Below are positions 57,515 to 64,000 of a stretch of DNA of 64,000 nt, one piece after another. Source of the DNA: Myxococcales bacterium. Its GTDB lineage: Bacteria; Myxococcota_A; Polyangia; Nannocystales; Nannocystaceae. The stretch is taken from the NCBI GenBank assembly GCA_020633295.1, contig JACKDW010000002.1, positions 1,116,001 to 1,180,000 of the forward strand, in the 5' to 3' direction. A model generated the notes under the pieces. It searched no databases. It was given only the letters and a program-made list of their open reading frames with translations, and was not told where the DNA came from. Position 1 is the stretch's first letter. Every line of letters begins with the position of its first letter. The position numbers and the translations under genes are program-made.

Positions 57515-59344
57515 GTGCAGATCATCGTTCAATTTCTCGTTCGCTACGCCCGGCAGAACATCCCGTACTACGCGCTCGGCCTGGTGATGCTGTTCATCAC
57601 CAACTACGCGGTCGTGCGCATCCCGACCCTGATCGGGGACGCGCTGACGATCCTGGGCGAGCCGGGGCCCTCGGTCGTCGCCCAGGGCCAGGGGCTCGCC
57701 CGCGAGCTGATGCTCTGGGCGGTGATCGTGGTCGTCGCGCGCACGCTCTCGCGCGTCCTGTTCTTTAATCCCGGTCGCGAGGTCGAATTCCGCATCGGGC
57801 TCGACCTGTTTCGGCACCTGCTCCGGCAGCAGCGGCCGTTCTACATGCGCCGCAAGATCGGCGAGATCGTCAGCATAGCGACCAACGACACCTCGGCCGC
57901 GCGCCTGCTGGTGGGCTTCGCCGGGCTGCAGGTCGCCAACGTCGCGTTCGCGCTCCCGCTCCACGTCTACCGCATGTGGGTCACCGACTGGGTGCTCACG
58001 CTGTGGTGCCTCGCGCCCGTCGCCATCGGCGGGATCTACACGCGGCAGACGGTCCGCAGCTTCTACGGCCTCATCCGCCACTCGCAGGAGCGCCTCGCGC
58101 GGCTCTCCGATCGGATCCTCGAGAGCTACGCGGGCATCGCGACGACCCGCGCGCACGTCGGCGAGCGCGCCATCGTGGAGCGCTTCGACGAGCGCAATCA
58201 GGACTACCTCTCCCTGCTGCTGCGGATCGCCCGGATCCGCGCGTTCGCGATGCCGGCGCTCGGCTTCTCGGGGCTGGTCGCGACCGGGATCGTGCTCTGG
58301 GTCGGGGGCGATCGCGTCATCGCCGGGCACATGGAGATCGGCGACATGGCGACCTTCACGACGCTGCTCATCAGCCTCGTGGGTCTGCTGATGTCGCTGG
58401 CCTGGGTGCTCGCCGCGATCTCGCGCGGCATCGTCTCGCTCGGGCGCATCGACGACGTCATGCAGACGCCGGTCGAGCTGCCGCCGGTGACCGAGGCTGA
58501 CTTTGAGCTGCGCGCTGCCCCGGCGCTCGAGCTGCGCGCGCTCTCGTTCTCCTACCCCGATGATCCGGAGCCGGCGCTCGCGGACATCTCGATCTCGCTC
58601 GCGCCGGGAGCGACCCTCGGGATCTTCGGGCGCACCGGCGCTGGCAAGACCACGCTCATCAACCTGCTCGCGCGGGTGTACACGCCCGCGCCCGGCGCGG
58701 TGCTGATCGACGGGCGCGACATGATCGGCGTCGAGCTCGACGTCCTCCGCCGGGCGATGGCGGTCGTCCCCCAGGATCCGTTCCTGTTCTCGACGACCCT
58801 GCGCGAGAACATTCGCCTTCGCGGCGAGCGCAGTCGCCGAGGTCCCGACGACGACGACGCGGTCGCGCGCGACGAGCAGGACGACGACCCGCGTCTGCAG
58901 CAGGTGCTCGAGGAGGCGTGCCTGGTCGACGATCTGCGCAACCTCCCGAGCGGGCTGGACACCGTGGTCGGCGAGCGCGGCGTGATGCTCTCGGGCGGGC
59001 AGCGGCAGCGCACCGCGCTCGCGCGCGCGCTCTACCAGCGGCCGCACCTGCTGCTGCTCGACGATGTCCTCAGCGCGGTCGATCAGGGCACCGAGGCCCG
59101 CCTCGTCGCGGCGATCCGCGGGCTCCAGGGGGCGCGGGGCGAGCACCACGCGGGCGCGCCGACCACCGTGATCGTCTCCCACCGGACCAGCGTGCTCGAG
59201 CACGCCGACGAGATCGTCGTGCTCGAGCGCGGTCGTATCACCGAGCGCGGGACGCACGCGGAGCTGCTCGCGCGGGGGGGTCACTACGCCGAGACCCATC
59301 TGCACCAGAGCGCGCAGGGCGAGGACGGAGCTGCCCATGGCTGA
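57515..59344 (+). CDS. ABC exporter half, degenerate-site subunit
   Basis: A 609-residue fused permease/ATPase of the multidrug/lipid exporter type. Six membrane helices occupy about residues 15-310. The nucleotide-binding domain (about 340-600) has Walker A GIFGRTGAGKTTLINLL, the consensus signature LSGGQRQRTALARAL and H-loop VSHRTS. Walker B reads LLLLDDV, with Asp in place of the catalytic Glu, the hallmark of the non-hydrolytic site of heterodimeric exporters. The start is GTG 57515. It overlaps the second half-transporter gene by 8 bases, so the two are almost certainly made together as a heterodimer. Confidence 0.92.
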   Translation: MQIIVQFLVRYARQNIPYYALGLVMLFITNYAVVRIPTLIGDALTILGEPGPSVVAQGQGLARELMLWAVIVVVARTLSRVLFFNPGREVEFRIGLDLFRHLLRQQRPFYMRRKIGEIVSIATNDTSAARLLVGFAGLQVANVAFALPLHVYRMWVTDWVLTLWCLAPVAIGGIYTRQTVRSFYGLIRHSQERLARLSDRILESYAGIATTRAHVGERAIVERFDERNQDYLSLLLRIARIRAFAMPALGFSGLVATGIVLWVGGDRVIAGHMEIGDMATFTTLLISLVGLLMSLAWVLAAISRGIVSLGRIDDVMQTPVELPPVTEADFELRAAPALELRALSFSYPDDPEPALADISISLAPGATLGIFGRTGAGKTTLINLLARVYTPAPGAVLIDGRDMIGVELDVLRRAMAVVPQDPFLFSTTLRENIRLRGERSRRGPDDDDAVARDEQDDDPRLQQVLEEACLVDDLRNLPSGLDTVVGERGVMLSGGQRQRTALARALYQRPHLLLLDDVLSAVDQGTEARLVAAIRGLQGARGEHHAGAPTTVIVSHRTSVLEHADEIVVLERGRITERGTHAELLARGGHYAETHLHQSAQGEDGAAHG

Positions 59345-61163
59345 CCCCAAGACCCCGTCCGAGGACGGCGCCAAGCAGGCGCGGACCTTCCGCGAGCGCA
59401 CGGTCGATCCGCTCGTGCGCTTCTGGTCGTTTCTGCGGGACCAGCGGCGCTGGATCTTCCTCGGCCTCCTGATGATCCCGGTGGTCGCCGGCATGGAGGC
59501 GATCCGCCCGCTGCTGCTCAAGGAGGCGGTCGACGTCGACATCCCGGCCCGGGACGTCATCGGGCTGCGCTTCACGGCGATGTTGTTCATGGGCGCGGTC
59601 GTGGCCTCCTTCCTCGCCAACGCCGTGCAGATCTACGCGCTCCAGCGCGCCGGGCTCGTCGTCATCGCGAACCTCCGCCGGATCGTCTTCCAGCACGTCA
59701 CGCGCCTGCCGGCGCGGTTCTTCGACCGCCACCCGATCGGCACGCTGCTGTCGCGCAGCACCAGCGACATCGAGGCGCTCAGCGAGACGATGTCGTTCGG
59801 CGTCTTCACGATCCTGACCGACATCGTCGTCATCATCACGACGCTGGCCGTGATGTTCACGCTCAACGTCCGGTTGACGCTGATCTCGCTGGGCGTCGCG
59901 CCGGTGCTCGCGCTCATCGTGCGCCACTTCTCGAGCAAGCTGCGCGGGCTGCAGCTCGAGGTCCGCCGCGCCCAGGGTGCCCAGAGCGGCTACCTGACCG
60001 AGCAGGTCTCCGGCGTCACGGTCGTCCAGCTGTTTCGCCGTCAGGAGGCCGCGGCCGGTGAGTACGAGCGCCTCGGCGGGCGCTACCTCAAGGCGACGAA
60101 GACCGCGAACATCTACGACGCGCTGCTGTACGCGCTCATGGACGGCATCAGCGCGATGTGCATCGCGCTCATGATCTACTTCGCGGCGCCCGGCGTGACG
60201 ACGGCGGGCGGCGGCACGCTCACGCTCGGCCTGCTGTTCGCCTTCGTCGACTACCTGCAGCGCGTGTTCGTGCCGATCCGCGAATTCTCGGGCAAGCTCG
60301 CGACGATCCAGCGGGCCCTGGCCGCGCTCGATCGCATCTACGGGCTGCTCGATGAGCCAGCTGAGCAGCGCTCGCCCGCGGACGCCCCCGACCCGCTCGC
60401 GGGGTGGCGCGGCGGCATCGCGGTTCGGGACCTGCGCTTTCGCTACAACAAGGGCGGGCCGGAGATCCTCCGGGGGGTCTCGTTCGACATCGCGCCGGGC
60501 GAGGTCGTCGCGGTCGTCGGTCGCACGGGCTCCGGGAAGACGAGCCTCGGCCGCGTGCTGACGCGCAGCTACGACGGCTACGAGGGCAGCGTCGCGCTGC
60601 AGACCCCCGACGGCGGGATCGAGGTCCGCGACGTTGTCCCCGACGCGCTGCGTCGTCACGTCCTGATGGTGCAGCAGGACGTGTTCCTGTTTCACGACGA
60701 TGTCGCGTTCAACGTCGCGCTCGGCGAGCCAGGGCTCGAGGGCGCGCCCGATCGCATCAACGCCGCGCTCGAGACCGTGCAGGCCGCCGACCTCGTGCGC
60801 GAGCGCGGCGGCGTGAACATGGAGGTCGGCGAGCGCGGTCGCAACCTCTCGGCCGGCGAGGCCCAGCTGATCGCGTTCGCGCGGGTGGCCGCGCGGCAGC
60901 CGACGCTGCTGATCCTCGACGAGGCGACCGCGAGCGTCGACAGCGTGACCGAGCACAAGGTCCAGGCGGCGATCGAGCGCCTGCTCGAGGGCCGCAGCGT
61001 CCTCGTGATCGCGCACCGCCTCAGCACCGTGCGCCGGGCCGACAAGATCCTCGTGCTCGGGGACGGGCGCCTGCTCGAGCAGGGCTCCCACGACGAGCTC
61101 ATGGCCCGCGGTGGCGTCTACGCCGAGCTCTACCGCATGGGCTTTGACGAGGAGAGCGAGTAG
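59337..61163 (+). CDS. ABC exporter half, catalytic subunit
   Basis: A 608-residue fused permease/ATPase partner of the preceding gene. Six membrane helices precede an ATPase domain with Walker A VVGRTGSGKTSLGRVL, Walker B LLILDEATASVD (catalytic Glu present) and H-loop VIAHRLSTV. Its signature motif is the degenerate LSAGEAQLIAFARV. Paired with the other subunit, one composite site has full consensus residues and the other is degenerate. This is the arrangement known from LmrCD and TM287/288-type exporters. Substrate cannot be predicted; the N-terminus is charged and cytoplasmic (ADPKTPSEDGAKQARTFRE). Confidence 0.93.
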   Translation: MADPKTPSEDGAKQARTFRERTVDPLVRFWSFLRDQRRWIFLGLLMIPVVAGMEAIRPLLLKEAVDVDIPARDVIGLRFTAMLFMGAVVASFLANAVQIYALQRAGLVVIANLRRIVFQHVTRLPARFFDRHPIGTLLSRSTSDIEALSETMSFGVFTILTDIVVIITTLAVMFTLNVRLTLISLGVAPVLALIVRHFSSKLRGLQLEVRRAQGAQSGYLTEQVSGVTVVQLFRRQEAAAGEYERLGGRYLKATKTANIYDALLYALMDGISAMCIALMIYFAAPGVTTAGGGTLTLGLLFAFVDYLQRVFVPIREFSGKLATIQRALAALDRIYGLLDEPAEQRSPADAPDPLAGWRGGIAVRDLRFRYNKGGPEILRGVSFDIAPGEVVAVVGRTGSGKTSLGRVLTRSYDGYEGSVALQTPDGGIEVRDVVPDALRRHVLMVQQDVFLFHDDVAFNVALGEPGLEGAPDRINAALETVQAADLVRERGGVNMEVGERGRNLSAGEAQLIAFARVAARQPTLLILDEATASVDSVTEHKVQAAIERLLEGRSVLVIAHRLSTVRRADKILVLGDGRLLEQGSHDELMARGGVYAELYRMGFDEESE

Positions 61164-61272
61164 CCGCGCGCCCGCGTGCGCGCTCCTGGGTCCAGGCCTT
61201 CGCTCGCGCGATCGCGTCGACGAGGCGCCGCCCGGGAATAGCCGCGCGCGCGGGGCTGTTGGCACCGACGAC

Positions 61273-62766
61273 ATGCGACACGTACATCAGGGCAACTTTC
61301 GCCGCGGGCGTCTGCGCTCACCGCGAGCGTTGATCGGGTACTTCACGCTGATCAGCGTCGGCGCCGCGGCGCTCGCCTTCGGGTATCCGGGCGCGAGCGA
61401 GGCGCGGGCCGAGACGCCGCTGGAGAGCTTGAAGAGCGCGCCCGCGACGACGCCGGACGCGGGCCTGCAGCCGACCACCTACGATCCTCGCCAGAGCCTC
61501 GCGCCGCTGGTCAAGCAGGTCGGCCCCGCGGTCATCAGCGTCCGCACGAGTCAGGCGGCGCCGCGCGGCGGCCTGCGAATGTTCCCCTTCGGACAGGGCA
61601 TGGACACCCCCGCCCCCGAGGGAGTCGGCTCCGGCTTCGTGATCTCGGCGGACGGCCTCGCGGTGACCAACCACCACGTGATCAAGAACGCCGAGCGCAT
61701 CGAGGTCAAGCTCTCGGACGGGCGCGTGTTCAAGGCCTCGGTGCTCGGCTCCGATCCCTACACCGACCTCGCGCTGCTCAAGCTCGAGGGCGCCCGCGGG
61801 CTCACCCCGGTGCCCTTCGGCTCGAGTCATGATCTCCAGGTCGGCGACTGGGTGCTCGCGCTCGGCTCCCCCATGGGCCTCGAGCAGAGCGCGACGATGG
61901 GGATCATCTCCGCCAAGGGGCGCGGGAGCCTCGGCCTGTACCAGAACAGCTACATCGACTTCATCCAGACCGACGCCGCGATCTCGCCGGGCAACAGCGG
62001 CGGGCCGCTGTTCAACCTCAAGGGCGAGGTCATCGGCATCAACACGGCGATCCACGCCTACGGCCGCGGCATCGGCTTCGCCGTGCCCGTCGACCAGGCG
62101 AAGAACGTGGTCGGGCAGCTGCGCAGCTCCGGCAAGGTCGTCCGCGGCTGGCTCGGGATCAGCGGCCGCGACGTCGAGCCGGCCGTCGGCTCGCCCGCGC
62201 AGCTGGGCGCGGTTGTCGGTCAGGTCCACCGCGGCACGCCCGCGGCGACGGCTGGGCTCGAGGCTGAGGACCGCATCACCGCGATCGACGGCGTGGCGAT
62301 CGAGAGCTTCGCCGACCTGCGCGGGCGGATCGCCGAGCGCCGCCCCGACGAGACGCTGGCGTTCACGGTGATCCGTGACGGACGCAGCAAGACCCTCCGC
62401 GTCAAGCTCGGCGAGCTCCCCGACGAGCGCACGCTCGCGGGCCTCGGGCGCGGCGGCGACGGGCTCGGCGGCGGCGACGGGCGCGGCTTCGGCTCCGGCG
62501 GCCAGGACCTGTTCGACAACGGCAAGCCGCGCCTCGGCGTCGAGGTCAACAGCGACGGCGGTCGTCTCGAGATCTCCCGCGTCGCGCCGGACTCGCTGGC
62601 GTCACGCCTGAACCTTCAGCCAGGCGACGTGGTCGAGTCGATCAACGGCGAGCCGATCCGCGCCACTGAAGACGTCGCGCGCGCGCTCTCCCGGGACCGG
62701 CATCACGTCGAGGTCACCGTGAGGCGCGGGAGCGCCACGCACACCGCAGTTATGGACCGTAGATAG
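61273..62766 (+). CDS. HtrA/Deg-family periplasmic serine protease
   Basis: A 497-residue envelope protease of the DegP/DegQ/Do type. The N-terminus has a signal peptide or anchor (RALIGYFTLISVGAAALAF). The trypsin-like domain shows the catalytic triad: His in VTNHHVIKNAERI, Asp in PYTDLALLKLEG, Ser in SPGNSGGPLFNLKGEV. Two PDZ domains follow (about residues 310-400, GWLGISGRD onward, and 410-497), joined by a Gly-rich linker (GRGGDGLGGGDGRGFGSGG). ATG 61273 is chosen; an earlier ATG at 61111 overlaps the ABC gene and adds non-family sequence. It is followed by a strong intrinsic terminator. It probably degrades misfolded envelope proteins. Confidence 0.92.
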   Translation: MRHVHQGNFRRGRLRSPRALIGYFTLISVGAAALAFGYPGASEARAETPLESLKSAPATTPDAGLQPTTYDPRQSLAPLVKQVGPAVISVRTSQAAPRGGLRMFPFGQGMDTPAPEGVGSGFVISADGLAVTNHHVIKNAERIEVKLSDGRVFKASVLGSDPYTDLALLKLEGARGLTPVPFGSSHDLQVGDWVLALGSPMGLEQSATMGIISAKGRGSLGLYQNSYIDFIQTDAAISPGNSGGPLFNLKGEVIGINTAIHAYGRGIGFAVPVDQAKNVVGQLRSSGKVVRGWLGISGRDVEPAVGSPAQLGAVVGQVHRGTPAATAGLEAEDRITAIDGVAIESFADLRGRIAERRPDETLAFTVIRDGRSKTLRVKLGELPDERTLAGLGRGGDGLGGGDGRGFGSGGQDLFDNGKPRLGVEVNSDGGRLEISRVAPDSLASRLNLQPGDVVESINGEPIRATEDVARALSRDRHHVEVTVRRGSATHTAVMDRR

Positions 62767-62807
62767 CGAGTACGCTCGTCCCTCCCCTATCACCCCCATG
62801 TCCCGTT

Positions 62808-62838
62808 GAGACCCCGCCGCGCGCGGGGTCTCTTTTTT
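62808..62838 (+). terminator. Intrinsic terminator after the htrA-type gene
   Basis: A perfect 10-bp stem (GAGACCCCGC at 62808-62817 with GCGGGGTCTC at 62823-62832) with a 5-base loop followed by six T. It is the clearest rho-independent terminator in the window, 41 bases after the protease stop. Confidence 0.95.
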
Positions 62839-62939
62839 CTCGACGACCGTGGTTGCGATTGGCGCCCGAGGTCGCGCGATCACGGTCGGGCTGCGCGAGG
62901 CGACGAGTCGTTCCTCCCGCGGTCGGGCTCGCCCGTTCG

Positions 62940-63593
62940 CTAGACCGAGCCGCTCGGGAGTTCGGGGCGACCGACGGGCGGCAGCGCCATCGGCCCGCTG
63001 GGCGCCGGCGCGTCCTCGGCCTCGAGCAGCGCCTGGGCGACGAGCTGCTGGGCCTCGAGCTGCCCGCGCTTCGCCTTCGTGTTGTTGAAGTAGAGCGCGG
63101 CGCCGCCGAGGACGCCGAGCGCGATCCCGGCGCCCGCGATGGCGGTGAGGCTGAAGAGCCAGCCGAAGACGAAGATCGCGAGCGAGAGCCCGCCGACGAG
63201 GAAGCCGCCGAGCGCCAGGGTGCCCGCAGCCGCCGAGGGATCGACATCGACGCGGACGAGCGCGCCGCCCTGCCCGTCGCGCTCGGCCTGGATCTGGTAG
63301 GTGACGCCGCGCGCCTCGTCGACGATGGCGACCTTGTTGGCGCCCTGGCGGTGTCCGTGGGCGCCGGCGATTCGCTCGAGCGACCGCCGCACCGACTCGG
63401 CCGCTTGCTCCGGCGGCATGGCGAGGTTGCCCTCGGCCTTGTACACGCTCATGCCCGTGTTGCCGGGGCCGGACGGGACCGTGGCGGGGACTCCGCCCGC
63501 CTGGCGAACCAGCTCCCGGCGCAGCTCCTCGGGAGAGATTCCGGCTTCGGCCGCGGCCTCGCGGAGCTCTTGCTCGGTGAGGTTTCCAGACAT
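62940..63593 (-). CDS. Two-TM membrane protein of unknown function, 217 aa
   Basis: A 217-residue protein starting at ATG 63593 with a helical N-terminus (NLTEQELREAAAEAGISPEE, a possible short DNA- or partner-binding helix). A soluble region follows, then two hydrophobic segments (LALGGFLVGGLSLAIFVFGW and LTAIAGAGIALGVLGGAALYF) and an Ala/Pro-rich cytoplasmic tail. I do not recognise a family. It is convergent with the htrA-type gene and divergent from the right-edge hexapeptide gene. Confidence 0.68.
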   Translation of the reverse strand: MSGNLTEQELREAAAEAGISPEELRRELVRQAGGVPATVPSGPGNTGMSVYKAEGNLAMPPEQAAESVRRSLERIAGAHGHRQGANKVAIVDEARGVTYQIQAERDGQGGALVRVDVDPSAAAGTLALGGFLVGGLSLAIFVFGWLFSLTAIAGAGIALGVLGGAALYFNNTKAKRGQLEAQQLVAQALLEAEDAPAPSGPMALPPVGRPELPSGSV

Positions 63594-63686
63594 CGTCGGG
63601 CAAGCCTAGCCGCCTGCGACGGCCACGTCACGGGCGCCGTCGCGCTCGTGGTATAGCGCGCGAGGTCGAGCCGACGACGGTCAGGA

Positions 63687-64000
63687 ATGCGCATGGACGA
63701 CTCGCACACTCGCGCCGAGACGCTAGACCTTCGACTTCAGCAGCTCGCGCGTCGCGGCGTCACGATCGTCGACCCGCGCCAGACCTTCGTCGACGACGAT
63801 GTCGATATCGCGCGCGTCGAGTCGGGCGTCGTGCTGCACCCGGGGACGCGGCTGCACGGCGCGCGCACGTACCTCTCGGCGGGCGTCGAGGTCGGGCACG
63901 AGGGGCCGGCGGTCCTGCGCGACGTGGTGCTCGGTCCGCGCGCGCGCGTCGCGAGCGGCTTCGTGCACGGCGCGGTGCTGCTGCGCGACGCCTCTCTCGG
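63687..64000 (+). CDS. Left-handed beta-helix protein, GlmU C-domain-like (partial)
   Basis: An open frame of 104 codons runs off the right edge. After a short N-terminus (MRMDDSHTRAETLDLRQL) it shows hexapeptide-repeat spacing (GVTIVDPRQTFVDDDVDI, GVVLHPGTRLHG, VEVGHEGPAVLRDVVLG), the left-handed parallel beta-helix of acyl- and nucleotidyl-sugar enzymes. The opening GVTIVDPRQTFVDDDV is close to the GVTIIDP start of the C-terminal domain of GlmU, but no uridylyltransferase domain precedes it. The start may be ATG 63687 or ATG 63693. It cannot be determined whether the full protein is a stand-alone acetyltransferase or a GlmU-like enzyme. Confidence 0.6.
   Translation, partial: MRMDDSHTRAETLDLRLQQLARRGVTIVDPRQTFVDDDVDIARVESGVVLHPGTRLHGARTYLSAGVEVGHEGPAVLRDVVLGPRARVASGFVHGAVLLRDASL

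Overview
The window is a high-GC chromosomal stretch with typical bacterial gene density and many tightly packed or overlapping genes. It probably comes from a myxobacterium (Myxococcota, most likely suborder Nannocystineae). That placement is inference from gene content: many low-complexity lipoproteins (Gly-Asp, Ala-Pro-Asn-Gly-Ser and acidic repeats), C-x5-C cysteine-rich modules, two large Ser/Thr kinases plus a PP2C phosphatase, an enhancer-binding NtrC-type regulator, and a eukaryotic-type isoleucyl-tRNA synthetase. I see no rRNA, tRNA, CRISPR array, insertion sequence, prophage or att site. The window reads as core chromosome rather than an island.

Layout. 0-9 kb: ribonuclease G, small unknown genes, an LhgO-like FAD oxidoreductase, an oversized AhpD/CMD-family protein, a PP2C phosphatase with a 13-bp tandem repeat just upstream, an exported spermidine-synthase-like protein and an outer-membrane beta-barrel. 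9-14 kb: an ECF sigma factor with its putative anti-sigma, then hisH-hisA-hisF-hisIE and plsY. 14-21.5 kb: an RRM protein, a sigma-54 response regulator, hisS, a zinc-ribbon membrane protein and ileS. 21.7-29 kb: a secreted lipoprotein, an orphan D12-class adenine methyltransferase, hemE overlapping a cysteine-less thioredoxin-fold lipoprotein, a MscS channel and prmC. 29-35.9 kb: a CpoB-like/Pal-like pair on the minus strand, a small unknown gene and lipoprotein overlapping murA, then short-form hisG. 35.9-42.6 kb, minus strand: hutI, hutU, a group II PLP decarboxylase, maf and a VWA lipoprotein. 42.9-51 kb: a DUF4397 protein with 31 Gly-Asp repeats, and two Ser/Thr kinases, the second fused to a P-loop ATPase/TPR module. 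51.3-56 kb: an enoyl-CoA hydratase, a MocA-like nucleotidyltransferase, a large lipoprotein and an XdhC protein. 56-64 kb: two acidic lipoproteins, a heterodimeric ABC exporter, an HtrA protease, a two-TM protein and the start of a GlmU-C-domain-like hexapeptide protein.

Themes. Histidine metabolism is concentrated here: five biosynthetic genes in two places, HisRS, and two histidine-degradation genes with a neighbouring decarboxylase. hisB, hisC, hisD, hisZ and hutH are not in the window. The second theme is the envelope: Pal/CpoB, MurA, HtrA, the beta-barrel, MscS and about nine lipoproteins. No single cluster is clearly a new defence or biosynthetic system. The strongest unusual items are the Pal-like lipoprotein with five four-cysteine modules, the lipoprotein-murA overlap, the atypical kinase-ATPase, and the phosphatase leader repeat. 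No computation or database search was run; assignments rest on reading motifs, and several starts are choices between in-frame alternatives.
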